Shown here: positions 41,486-49,468 of the stretch, one piece after another
Layout of the letters: each line of letters begins with the position of its first letter
Position numbering within the stretch: position 1 is the first letter of the stretch
DNA from: Acidobacteriaceae bacterium
Lineage (GTDB): Bacteria > Acidobacteriota > Terriglobia > Terriglobales > Acidobacteriaceae
NCBI GenBank assembly: GCA_003138515.1
Contig: PLGG01000015.1
Coordinates: 1,344-65,343, forward strand
DNA: 64,000 bases
Reading direction: 5' to 3'
Translations under genes and position numbers: made by a program
The notes under the pieces: generated by a model
Told to the model about the DNA's origin: nothing
Database searches by the model: none
The model's input: only the letters and a program-made list of their open reading frames with translations

Positions 41486-42070
41486 TCACACCTGCATCAC
41501 TTCGGCTTCTTTCCTTTGCGACAGTTCTTCCATGCGGCGGATCTCGCCATCGGTCATCTTCTGCACTTCTTCAAGCGCGCGCTTCTCGTCGTCCTCGCTG
41601 ATCTTCTTGTCCTTGGCGAGCTTCTTCAACGCATCGTTGCCGTCGCGGCGAACATTGCGGACCGCGGTGCGGTGCTCCTCGAGTACTTTGTTCAGGTGCT
41701 TGCAAACATCGCGGCGCCGCTCCTCGGTCATGGCCGGGACAGGAACGCGGATGATCTTCCCGTCGGAGAGAGGATTGAAGCCGAGGTCGGCGGTCTGGAT
41801 TGCCTTCTCCATGTCTTTCAAGATCGTCGGGTCCCACGGCGAGATCACGATGAGTTGCGGCTCCGGGGCTGAAAGCTGCGCCAGTTGATTGATCGGCGTC
41901 GACGTGCCGTAGTAATCGACCTTCACCTGATCGAGCATGTGCACGCTGGCGCGGCCGGTGCGCGTTGCCGCCAGACTGGCCTGGAAGTCGGCCACCGACT
42001 GATCCATGCGGCGTTTCAAGTCGCTGTAGAGGCCTTTGAGTGCCGGATTGCCTTCCATGAACGATGCCAT
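41486..42070 (-). CDS. frr: Ribosome recycling factor
   Basis: Releases ribosomes from mRNA after termination, together with EF-G. The 194-residue protein contains the family blocks FQASLAATRTGRASVHMLDQ (about 29-48), VDYYGTSTPINQLAQLS (about 51-67), LGFNPLSDGKIIRVPVPAMT and VRNVRRDGNDALKKLAKD. The N-terminus is a few residues longer than E. coli RRF (185 aa). pyrH and tsf, common neighbours of frr, are absent; instead a low-GC DUF3800 gene lies upstream on the same strand. Confidence 0.96.
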   Translation of the reverse strand: MASFMEGNPALKGLYSDLKRRMDQSVADFQASLAATRTGRASVHMLDQVKVDYYGTSTPINQLAQLSAPEPQLIVISPWDPTILKDMEKAIQTADLGFNPLSDGKIIRVPVPAMTEERRRDVCKHLNKVLEEHRTAVRNVRRDGNDALKKLAKDKKISEDDEKRALEEVQKMTDGEIRRMEELSQRKEAEVMQV

Positions 42071-42185
42071 TGGAACTTGCCCTCACTTCGCGAATTCTTC
42101 AGCGGCTATTCTACAACCGCGTGGAGCGTGCGTGCGGAATCGCAGGCAGAAGCGCAATGCGGTTTGTGCCACGGCCCGCTTGCGT

Positions 42186-43166
42186 TCAGCGGCTTCGTAT
42201 TCCTCTGGTGCGGGTGATTTCCTCGTTAAGAAGCCTCATGGTCTCATCTTTGAACCATTTCGGAAAGTAGTTTGGCTCCGAGCTATATCCTCTTCTCTCA
42301 AATAGGAGGTCTTGTGCTATGCGTCTGTGCATCATTTGGGGAATGCTGGATTCATCGATGCCTTCGGTACCGGTCTGGTCTGGGAATCCGCTTTGCTTCA
42401 CAACTCTCAACAAATGGTATCTGTCAAAGAGCCTGATAAGCGGTGCGTTTCCTCCTGCTCGCAGCAGCTCCCGCAAGCTTTTACGCATGGGGCGCGGGGG
42501 CGGGTCTTGAAGGATGGTTTCGAATTCCTTAGTCAGTTCCCATGCCAACATATCCGCAGCTTGAAGCGGGATCGATCGCTGCGGTGTAGAGGCGCCATAC
42601 GAGCCGATCGCCTGCCCGTGCGGGAGGAGCCTCTTCACTGCATAAAACAGATTTTCTAAATCTCCAGCCTGATCGAGATTGTTCGGGCCGCGAGGTTCCA
42701 GTGCTCCATAAGTTTCTTGACGAGCAAACACCATAGAGACTCGTTCGGAAGACGCCAGAATAGTCGCCTTTATGGATGCTAGGCCTATGCATTCCTGCGC
42801 CGACAGGGTGTATGCGCTTTTGAAGGTAGTGCGCTGCGATTCAGTTAGATCGTTAAATGATTTCAAATGGACAATCGCTGCGACGGGGACTAGCTCGGCC
42901 TTCACGGGAATCGCAATGAGAGCCTGGTGGAGCTTATCTTTCCGAGTCTTTTCCCATCCTACAAATTGCCCTTGGCTAGCAGCAAAATCTTTCATATGGA
43001 AGTACTCGGTCAGTGCAAATTCTGCGTCATTGACGACTTCATCCCACCCTCGCTCGACCTGCTTCCAGACGTCCGCCGGTGCTATGAAACCGGCCAGGCC
43101 CATGAAGTTCTTAACGGGGTCCTCGCTGTCGCCCGATTCGTCGAAATACGCGGTTAGGGAAAGCAT
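42186..43166 (-). CDS. DUF3800-domain protein
   Basis: A 326-residue protein of the DUF3800 family. The N-terminus has the defining FDESGD (residues 8-13 from the ATG at 43166), followed by GLAGFIAP; later conserved acidic residues include IPLQAADMLAWEL (about 206-218). The DES/D pattern suggests an RNase-H-like metal site. Family members are frequent in prophages, genomic islands and defence neighbourhoods, but the biochemical role is unknown. Base composition is visibly more AT-rich than that of frr and lipA on either side, suggesting horizontal acquisition. No mobile-element gene or repeat was found beside it. Confidence 0.8.
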   Translation of the reverse strand: MLSLTAYFDESGDSEDPVKNFMGLAGFIAPADVWKQVERGWDEVVNDAEFALTEYFHMKDFAASQGQFVGWEKTRKDKLHQALIAIPVKAELVPVAAIVHLKSFNDLTESQRTTFKSAYTLSAQECIGLASIKATILASSERVSMVFARQETYGALEPRGPNNLDQAGDLENLFYAVKRLLPHGQAIGSYGASTPQRSIPLQAADMLAWELTKEFETILQDPPPRPMRKSLRELLRAGGNAPLIRLFDRYHLLRVVKQSGFPDQTGTEGIDESSIPQMMHRRIAQDLLFERRGYSSEPNYFPKWFKDETMRLLNEEITRTRGIRSR

Positions 43167-43235
43167 AAAACTGTACCTGCTTCGGAGAGGGCTAGAGCGC
43201 GGACACGATGCCGTGTGACAGGAGTGCAAGGCACT

Positions 43236-44141
43236 CTATGCAACGACCGCCAGCCCCATCGCCGCCGCCTGCTCATGCGCGTGATAGCTCGACCGCACCA
43301 GCGGCCCGGACTCGACGTGCCGGAAACCCATCTTGAGCGCTTCGCTCTTCAGCTCGGCAAACTCGCGCGGAGTGTAGAGACGCGCCATGGGCAGGTGGTC
43401 GCGTGAGGGGCGCAGATACTGGCCAATCGTAAGAATGTCGCAGCCCGCGCTGGCCAGATTGCGGAAGACTTCAAGCAGTTCGTGCGTTTCTTCGCCGAGG
43501 CCCACCATCACTCCCGATTTCGTCACCCCTCCGGGCCGCAGCTCCTTCGCATAGCGCAACAGCTCGAGGGTCCGTTCGTACCGAGCGCCTGATCGCACCA
43601 CGCGATAGAGGCGAGGCACGGATTCGGTGTTGTGATTGAGCACCTCCGGCCTGGCTTCGACGACCGTCCGAATGGATTCCCGATCGCCCTGAAAGTCGGG
43701 AATCAAAACCTCGACGCGGCAGCCGGGCGCCTGGCGGCGAATCTCCGCGATTACCAGAGCGAAAGCGCGCGCGCCACCGAGGTTGTCGTCGTCGCGATTC
43801 ACGCTGGTGATGACGGCATGCTGGAGTCCGAGCGTGGCGACGGCCTCAGCCACGCGGCGCGGCTCGTCGAAGTCGATCGGCTCGGGCCGTCCCTTGGGCA
43901 CTGCGCAGAATCCGCAGCGCCGCGTGCACAAATTGCCGAGCATCATGAAGGTCGCCGTCTTGTGATGCCAGCACTCGCCGATGTTGGGGCACTGCGCGCT
44001 TTCGCATACTGTGTGAAGGCCCAGTGAGCGCGCCAGCTGCTTGAGGCTGTGGTAGTTCTCGCCCACGGGCGCACGGGCCTTCAGCCACTCCGGCTTGGGC
44101 GCGGGCGCGCGGCGCGCGGGTTCAATCTGGACCAGCTCCAT
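43236..44141 (-). CDS. lipA: Lipoyl synthase
   Basis: Radical SAM enzyme that inserts two sulfurs into octanoyl groups on lipoyl-dependent proteins such as GcvH and 2-oxoacid dehydrogenases. The 301-residue protein has both cluster motifs: CESAQCPNIGEC (about 47-58, auxiliary cluster) and CTRRCGFC (about 73-80, the CxxxCxxC radical SAM site), plus the C-terminal RSSYHA serine motif. The ATG at 44141 follows an AGCAGG site; the frame remains open to 44345 in an antisense region of the neighbouring glycosyltransferase. lipB is not in the window. Confidence 0.96.
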   Translation of the reverse strand: MELVQIEPARRAPAPKPEWLKARAPVGENYHSLKQLARSLGLHTVCESAQCPNIGECWHHKTATFMMLGNLCTRRCGFCAVPKGRPEPIDFDEPRRVAEAVATLGLQHAVITSVNRDDDNLGGARAFALVIAEIRRQAPGCRVEVLIPDFQGDRESIRTVVEARPEVLNHNTESVPRLYRVVRSGARYERTLELLRYAKELRPGGVTKSGVMVGLGEETHELLEVFRNLASAGCDILTIGQYLRPSRDHLPMARLYTPREFAELKSEALKMGFRHVESGPLVRSSYHAHEQAAAMGLAVVA

Positions 44142-44220
44142 CCTGCTTATTGTAGCCAGTTGCTCGGCTTCGCGGCGTGCTACTCTGGGCACAATTGTCA
44201 GAGCAACCACGCAGCGAACC

Positions 44221-45105
44221 ATGCATAGCATCTCAGTAGCGATCGTCGCACGCAATGAAGCGGAAAATATCCGCCGCACACTGGCCAGCGTCGCCTGGGC
44301 CAACGAAATCAATCTCGTCGATTCGGGTTCGACCGACAAGACCATCGAAATCGCAAAGACCTTTGGCGCGCGGATCTTCTACGAAAGCTGGAAGGGCTAC
44401 GGCCCCCAGGTCAACTCCGCTATCGATAAGTGCACCTGCGACTGGATCCTGAATCTCGATGCGGACGAGTGGGTAACGCCGGAGCTCGCGCTGGAGATCA
44501 AAACGCTGCTCGGCGGCCAGCCCCGCTATGCCGCCTACATGGTTCCCCGGCTCAACCTGATCTTTGGCCGATGGATGCGCCACGGCGGCCTCTACCCCGA
44601 CCACAAGTTACGGCTCTTTCGCCGCGGCAGCGCGCGCCTCCGCGAGGATACCGAGCCGCACGCCACGCCCAAGACGCAGGAGCCTACCGGCAAGCTCAAA
44701 AACCACATGCTTCACCGCCAGTATCCGACGATTGAGTATTACCTCGAACACATGCAGCGCTACAGTACCGCGACCATTCCGCTTTCCCTGCGCAAGGGCA
44801 GGACGAGCGACTCGATCTTCGCTTTCGTCGCGAACACGGTCATCAACCCAGCGCTCACTTTCATCAAGAACTACATCTTTCGCCTTGGCTTTCTTGACGG
44901 CAGGGAGGGCCTGATCTTCCACCTGAATCATTCCGCATACGTGAACTGGAAGTTCGCCAAGGCATGGGAGGCGCATCGGTCCGCCACCAACGAGGCCGCC
45001 GCCAAAGAGGCCGATCCACCCGTCGCACCTGCATTTACGGCTGCCGAGTCCAGCGCGCCATCGCTCCCCGAGAAACGATCTTCCGAGCCCCCTCCCGAGA
45101 AATGA
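44221..45105 (+). CDS. Family 2 glycosyltransferase, WaaE/KdtX-like
   Basis: A 294-residue GT2 enzyme. It has the N-terminal nucleotide-sugar site SISVAIVARNEAENIRRTL and VDSGSTDKTIEIAKTFGA (about 36-53), a DADE metal motif in ILNLDADEWVTPEL (about 79-92), and an acceptor region KLRLFRRGSARL. This resembles lipopolysaccharide core beta-1,4-glucosyltransferases of the WaaE/KdtX group. The C-terminal 40 residues are a Pro/Glu-rich tail. It is divergent from lipA and overlaps the next gene by ATGA, so the two probably act together. Confidence 0.87.
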   Translation: MHSISVAIVARNEAENIRRTLASVAWANEINLVDSGSTDKTIEIAKTFGARIFYESWKGYGPQVNSAIDKCTCDWILNLDADEWVTPELALEIKTLLGGQPRYAAYMVPRLNLIFGRWMRHGGLYPDHKLRLFRRGSARLREDTEPHATPKTQEPTGKLKNHMLHRQYPTIEYYLEHMQRYSTATIPLSLRKGRTSDSIFAFVANTVINPALTFIKNYIFRLGFLDGREGLIFHLNHSAYVNWKFAKAWEAHRSATNEAAAKEADPPVAPAFTAAESSAPSLPEKRSSEPPPEK

Positions 45106-45905
45106 CCTCTCCAATGGATTCGCCGCCCACACCTGCAGCGCCCCGTTATCTGCTCGTCATGACAGCCACCATCGCGCCGTCGGCGAATGCGCAGGTCAAA
45201 CGCTCTTCGCCGCAAGTCCGCCTTGAGGATTACAAACGCGCGCTGCGATTCTGGTTGAGCTATCCGCATCCAGCCGCAGAGCGAATTCTTTTCCTTGAGA
45301 ACTCCGGCGCGGACCTGAGCGATTTGCGCGCGATTGCGGAAACCGAAAATCCGCAGCGCCGCCAGGTTGAGTTTTTGTCCCTGCCGGTTCACGAAATTCC
45401 CCCCGGCACAAACTATGGCTATACAGAAATGCAATCCCTCGACCATGGCCTGGCCCTGAGCAAACTCCGCCCAGCCACAACGCACATGATCAAAGTCACA
45501 GGCCGGCTGACTTTCCCCGCGCTGGGCAAGGCACTCGATCGTATCGCCGGCTCGACCTCCGCTCCCTTCGAGCTCATGATCGATTGCCGCAAGCTCGGCC
45601 TTTTCCGCAGCGGCCACGACGCGCGGGTTCAGCTCTTCGTCTGCTCCAACGCCTTCTACGATCGCGTGCTGCGCAACTCGAATCGCGAGATGAACTCCAC
45701 CGGCGTTCGATTGCTGGAGCACCTGATCTACCGAAAAGTGATTCCGTTCAAAGGCCGGCCGGGCTGCTACCTGCGCTTCCCCTGCAACATTGACCCCGTG
45801 GGCCACTTCGGCTTCAAGGACCGGCGCTACGATTCGCCGCGCACAGCCATCTCGCGAGGAATGCGCGCGATGTTACGCGTGATCGCGCCGAATTACTGGT
45901 TCTAG
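45102..45905 (+). CDS. Hypothetical protein coupled to glycosyltransferase
   Basis: A 267-residue soluble protein I cannot place with certainty. It starts PRYLLVMTATIAPSANAQVK, with conserved-looking segments RALRFWLSYPHPAAERILFL (about 45-65), IKVTGRLTFPAL (about 130-142) and the cysteine-containing LMIDCRKLG. The pattern (a strand with TATI, then later TGR) recalls small glycan-modifying or capsule proteins of glycosyltransferase-A type, without a clear DxD. The ATGA overlap with the preceding glycosyltransferase gene suggests a shared role in surface polysaccharide. Confidence 0.6.
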   Translation: MTSPMDSPPTPAAPRYLLVMTATIAPSANAQVKRSSPQVRLEDYKRALRFWLSYPHPAAERILFLENSGADLSDLRAIAETENPQRRQVEFLSLPVHEIPPGTNYGYTEMQSLDHGLALSKLRPATTHMIKVTGRLTFPALGKALDRIAGSTSAPFELMIDCRKLGLFRSGHDARVQLFVCSNAFYDRVLRNSNREMNSTGVRLLEHLIYRKVIPFKGRPGCYLRFPCNIDPVGHFGFKDRRYDSPRTAISRGMRAMLRVIAPNYWF

Positions 45906-45976
45906 ATTTTGGGGGGAAGATTTACGCGGTTCAGAATTGGCCCCCGGCCGCTGGCTCCGTGCGGCTTTTCTCGCGC

Positions 45977-46378
45977 TTACCTCAGTTTCTCCCGCACATC
46001 GGAACGGACCAGATAGAGGAAGAAGAGAAGATTCAGCAAACCCTGCACCAGGGATGGATACGAGTGCTGGATCGAGAATCCCCAGAGAAACGATCCCGAC
46101 AGAAGCGCCACTGCCGCCAGCGTGAGCGCCCACGCCCAGCGCAACAACAGCAGCAAGCCCAGCGCGCCGGCGATGAAACAGACTGAGAAGACAAGATAGA
46201 GCGCCCCGGCGCGGTGGTTCATGACAGACACAACGGTGACGCCGGAGAGCAGCAGCATGTAAAGGCTGATTGCGATCAGGCCCGGGAGCTTGAGCAGCGA
46301 CGGCGTCTGCGACTTTCGGCCTGTGGGTGCCTGTGCAATGCCAGTGGTTGGAGTGCTCGTGTTGGCGTTCGTGCTCAT
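45977..46378 (-). CDS. Four-span membrane protein, hypothetical
   Basis: A 133-residue protein with a polar Thr/Ser-rich N-terminus (about 1-30) and four hydrophobic segments (about 32-52, 56-78, 80-100 and 108-122), ending SDVREKLR. It overlaps the cytochrome c gene by 4 bp and so belongs to the same transcript. No family is recognised. Confidence 0.65.
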   Translation of the reverse strand: MSTNANTSTPTTGIAQAPTGRKSQTPSLLKLPGLIAISLYMLLLSGVTVVSVMNHRAGALYLVFSVCFIAGALGLLLLLRWAWALTLAAVALLSGSFLWGFSIQHSYPSLVQGLLNLLFFLYLVRSDVREKLR

Positions 46379-46728
46379 AGCGTGTGCAAGTAGGCGAGCA
46401 GGTCAGCGAGATCTGCGTCGTTCAACTGCGTTGCGGGCATCATCCCACGCCCGTCGAGAATCACTGCCGTCAGCCGTTCGTCAGTGGGCGGAGCACCGGA
46501 GGGCATGGCCTTTACCTTGGTGATCGCCTGCAAGCCGGGCCCGTGCAGTGGCGCTGTCGTAGTCGGATAGTGGCAGCGCGCGCACTTTTGGTTGAACACC
46601 GCCGCGCCGCGTGCTTCCTGCGGCGTCCACTCTGACGACGGCTTCGACGGCGGCAGCGTGCGGCAGCCAGCCAAACCGAAGGCGAATGTGGTCAAAGCAG
46701 AAGCCATAAGAAGATTCCACGCGCGCAT
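46375..46728 (-). CDS. Class I cytochrome c lipoprotein
   Basis: A 117-residue mono-heme cytochrome. The signal peptide ends in a lipobox-like FGLAGC (Cys about 22), the heme site is CARCH (about 49-53), and the distal methionine is in GRGMMPATQLND near the C-terminus. It is probably a small periplasmic or membrane-attached electron carrier, matured by the Ccm system encoded elsewhere in the window. It is the first gene of a two-gene unit with a four-span membrane protein. Confidence 0.88.
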   Translation of the reverse strand: MRAWNLLMASALTTFAFGLAGCRTLPPSKPSSEWTPQEARGAAVFNQKCARCHYPTTTAPLHGPGLQAITKVKAMPSGAPPTDERLTAVILDGRGMMPATQLNDADLADLLAYLHTL

Positions 46729-46857
46729 TGCCTTCCATGATACAGCCGCTTAAGCCGCGTTCAGCAGGCGCAATGAACGAGTGTCACCCGTTTTGCAACT
46801 CCATCCCCGAAGGGGAATGGCGGCCGCGAAATAGGAAGGCTCCGTTTTGGCCGCCCT

Positions 46858-48495
46858 TCACTCCGCCGCGGCGATGGCTTCAGCGATGCGGTCGATGGCC
46901 TCATCTTCAGCGTTACTGCCGGGAAAGCGGCCGTTGACGAGAATCGAGAACGCCAGCATGCGGCCGCTCGCGGCATTCACGTAGCCAGAAAGGGTGTTAA
47001 CCTCGTCGAGCGTCCCCGTCTTGGCCCACATTCGCCCTTTCAGCGGCGAATTCGTGAAGCGGCGATCCAGCGTGCCGTCGACGCCGGCCACGGGCAATGT
47101 TGCGCGCCAGTCTTCGCCCCACGGCTGCTTCGACGCGTACGCCAGCAGCCGCGTAAAAGCGCGCGGCGTAATTTTGTCGTTGGCGCTCAAGCCGCAACCG
47201 TCGTAGAGAAAGAAGTCGCCATTCTCTACGCCGGCATCCACCATGAATTGGCGCACCACGCGCGCGCCCTGCTCAAAGCTGCCGTCGGTCCCATAGAGCT
47301 TGCCCAGCAGGCGCAGAAGCAACTCGGCGTGCAGGTTCTGGCTGGTCTTGTTGGTCACGGTAATGTCTTCGGCGATGGGCACGGACATATGCGCGCCCAG
47401 AATGCGGCGGCCCTCCGCCGCAGCGGCGATCGAGGTGAAGTTGCCGGGCGCTAGCTTCAGCGGCTGCTCGCGCTCAGCGGCGAAGTCGCCCGTGCCGGTC
47501 TGGTATTTGTGGCGCGATTCGGCCGCGCCGGTCACCTTGATGCCGCGCAGCATGAGCGCCTGCCTGAATGCTGCCGCGGTGAATTGCGCCGGGTCTTCGA
47601 CAGCCATAGCCACGTGCAGCCCGCCTGCCGGCGCCGTGCCCCACGACCGCACCAGCAACGATCCGGGACGCCTTTCAAGACCGGGGTAGGCTTCATGTCC
47701 TTGCCCGGCGAGAGTCATGCTGTTGTCGGTGGTGTAGTAATCCACGTCCGGCGACCACTCGGCGAGAGTTGCGCCGGGCGCGGCAGGGTCGGCGGTAATG
47801 TCGAGCTCGTCTGTGTTGTCGTTAAACGTGAGCGCGGAAACGGGCGCTCCGTAGTTCCACTGCAGCGCATCCCAGTTCCATCCCAGCGCATAGGGCTCGC
47901 TCACAAAGAACGTATCGTCGCCGATCACGTCTCCATCCACCGTTCGCAAGCCTGTCTGCTCCACCTGCTCGGCAATCAGGCCCAGAACATCCATGGCTGT
48001 CTTCGGCGCCGAGCTTGGCAAATTCTCCTGAGCCGCAGGCGCGGTCGTCCCCGGCTCGACGTACGGGTAGTGGCGCCCGCTGATCGTGGGATCGCCCACG
48101 CCAAGGAGCACCAGGTTGCCGTGCAAAGTGCCGCTTGCATCGATTTCGCCGTCGGCGGCCACAAACGTGGTCCAGGTCAGCGTGTCCACGGGCAGCAGGG
48201 CAAAAGCCGCCGCTGTGGTCGTCAGCTTGGCGTCGGACGCGGGCGTAAAGAGTCGCGCGTCATTGAGCCCGTAGAGCGGTTGCCCATCGAGTGTGGTCAC
48301 ACTGATGCCGAAGTCTGCGTGGCTCAGCGCGGGATCGGCGAGGATGGCCTGGATTCGGTCGGCAAGCGGGCCCGTCGTGGGGACACGGCGCTCCGGACGC
48401 GGATTGCTGCGGGCCTGAGCGGGAGCTTGAGCTTGCATGCCCAAAAGGCAAACCAAAAGGCTGCTCCATGCCAGGTTTCGCCGAAAGGAGACCAT
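46858..48495 (-). CDS. dacB: D-alanyl-D-alanine carboxypeptidase/endopeptidase (PBP4, S13 family)
   Basis: Class C penicillin-binding protein acting on peptidoglycan in the periplasm. The 545-residue protein has a signal peptide (about 1-25), the SxxK active site ASDAKLTTTA (about 95-104), the second motif YDGCGLSAND with SxN, and KTG in MWAKTGTLDEVNTLSGY near the C-terminus. The long domain between the first two motifs is typical of the DacB/PBP4 subfamily. The ATG at 48495 follows an AAGGAG site. Divergent from folP with 58 bp between. Confidence 0.93.
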   Translation of the reverse strand: MVSFRRNLAWSSLLVCLLGMQAQAPAQARSNPRPERRVPTTGPLADRIQAILADPALSHADFGISVTTLDGQPLYGLNDARLFTPASDAKLTTTAAAFALLPVDTLTWTTFVAADGEIDASGTLHGNLVLLGVGDPTISGRHYPYVEPGTTAPAAQENLPSSAPKTAMDVLGLIAEQVEQTGLRTVDGDVIGDDTFFVSEPYALGWNWDALQWNYGAPVSALTFNDNTDELDITADPAAPGATLAEWSPDVDYYTTDNSMTLAGQGHEAYPGLERRPGSLLVRSWGTAPAGGLHVAMAVEDPAQFTAAAFRQALMLRGIKVTGAAESRHKYQTGTGDFAAEREQPLKLAPGNFTSIAAAAEGRRILGAHMSVPIAEDITVTNKTSQNLHAELLLRLLGKLYGTDGSFEQGARVVRQFMVDAGVENGDFFLYDGCGLSANDKITPRAFTRLLAYASKQPWGEDWRATLPVAGVDGTLDRRFTNSPLKGRMWAKTGTLDEVNTLSGYVNAASGRMLAFSILVNGRFPGSNAEDEAIDRIAEAIAAAE

Positions 48496-48553
48496 GCCCG
48501 GAAGTGTAGCAAAACTCCGCAACGTCGCGGCGTACCATCGGGAATGAGCACGC

Positions 48554-49468
48554 ATGAGAAGCCCGGCACAATGGCGGCTGCGGACGCGGACCCTCGAACT
48601 CGGCCCGCGCACGCTTGTGATGGGCGTCGTGAATATCACTCCGGACTCCTTCAGCGACGGCGGTTTTTTTCTGGAACCTCAAGCCGCGGTGGCCCGGTGC
48701 ATGCAATGCATCGAGGAAGGCGCGGACATTCTTGACCTGGGCGCGGAAAGCACGCGGCCCGGCTCGCGCGCGGGCGGCCCCGGCTCGACGGCCAGCGCAA
48801 GTGCGGCGGTCAGTGCAGACGAAGAGCAGGCGCGGCTGCTCCCAGTGCTTGAAGGAATCCTCAAGAGCCTGCCCCAGGCAGTCGTCTCAGTCGACACGTA
48901 CAAAGCCGAAACAGCGCGCGCGGCGCTCGCTGCCGGCGCGGAGATCGTGAATGACGTGAGCGGATTCTCGTGGGATCCGCGCATGGCCGAAGTCTGTGCC
49001 GAGTTTCACGCAGCAGTGGTGCTCTCGCACACGCGCGGGCGGCCCGAGAAGTGGCGCACGCAACCGCAGCTTGAGCCCGACGCGCTCCTTGCCACAGTGC
49101 GCGAGGGCCTGGCCGCAAGTCTCGCTGCCGCCGAACGCGCCGGAATCCCGTCCGAATCGATTGTCCTCGACCCCGGCTACGGATTCGGCAAGCGCTTCGG
49201 CGAGAACTACACACTTCTCGCTCGTCAATCGGAACTGCTCGAAATCGGCCGGCCGCTACTCGCCGGGCTCAGCCGCAAATCATTCCTCGGCCACACACTG
49301 GCGCCGCTTTTCGGTGGCGAGCCCGCGCCCGTTGGCGGCCGCGAATTCGCGAGCCTGGCCGCGATGACGGCGGCGATTCTTCACGGTGCGTCAATCGTGC
49401 GCGTGCACGCAGTGCGGCCCGCAGTCGAAGCCGCTCGCATTGCCGACGCTGTTCTTGCGGCCGGGTGA
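48554..49468 (+). CDS. folP: Dihydropteroate synthase
   Basis: Condenses 6-hydroxymethyl-dihydropterin pyrophosphate with p-aminobenzoate in folate synthesis; the target of sulfonamides. The 304-residue TIM barrel shows VMGVVNITPDSFSDGG (about 22-37), DILDLGAESTRPG (about 58-70), VSVDTYKAE, NDVSGF and DPGYGFGKRFGEN (about 196-208), with the SRKSF loop. An insertion of small residues (GGPGSTASASAAVSADE, about 73-90) follows the second motif. Its 3' end overlaps the convergent fucosidase gene by 78 bp. Confidence 0.94.
   Translation: MRSPAQWRLRTRTLELGPRTLVMGVVNITPDSFSDGGFFLEPQAAVARCMQCIEEGADILDLGAESTRPGSRAGGPGSTASASAAVSADEEQARLLPVLEGILKSLPQAVVSVDTYKAETARAALAAGAEIVNDVSGFSWDPRMAEVCAEFHAAVVLSHTRGRPEKWRTQPQLEPDALLATVREGLAASLAAAERAGIPSESIVLDPGYGFGKRFGENYTLLARQSELLEIGRPLLAGLSRKSFLGHTLAPLFGGEPAPVGGREFASLAAMTAAILHGASIVRVHAVRPAVEAARIADAVLAAG

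Noticed and set aside
41154-41489. 111-residue frame between frr and the amine oxidase gene
   Set aside because: No ribosome site and the peptide looks like random translation of the inverted-repeat element.
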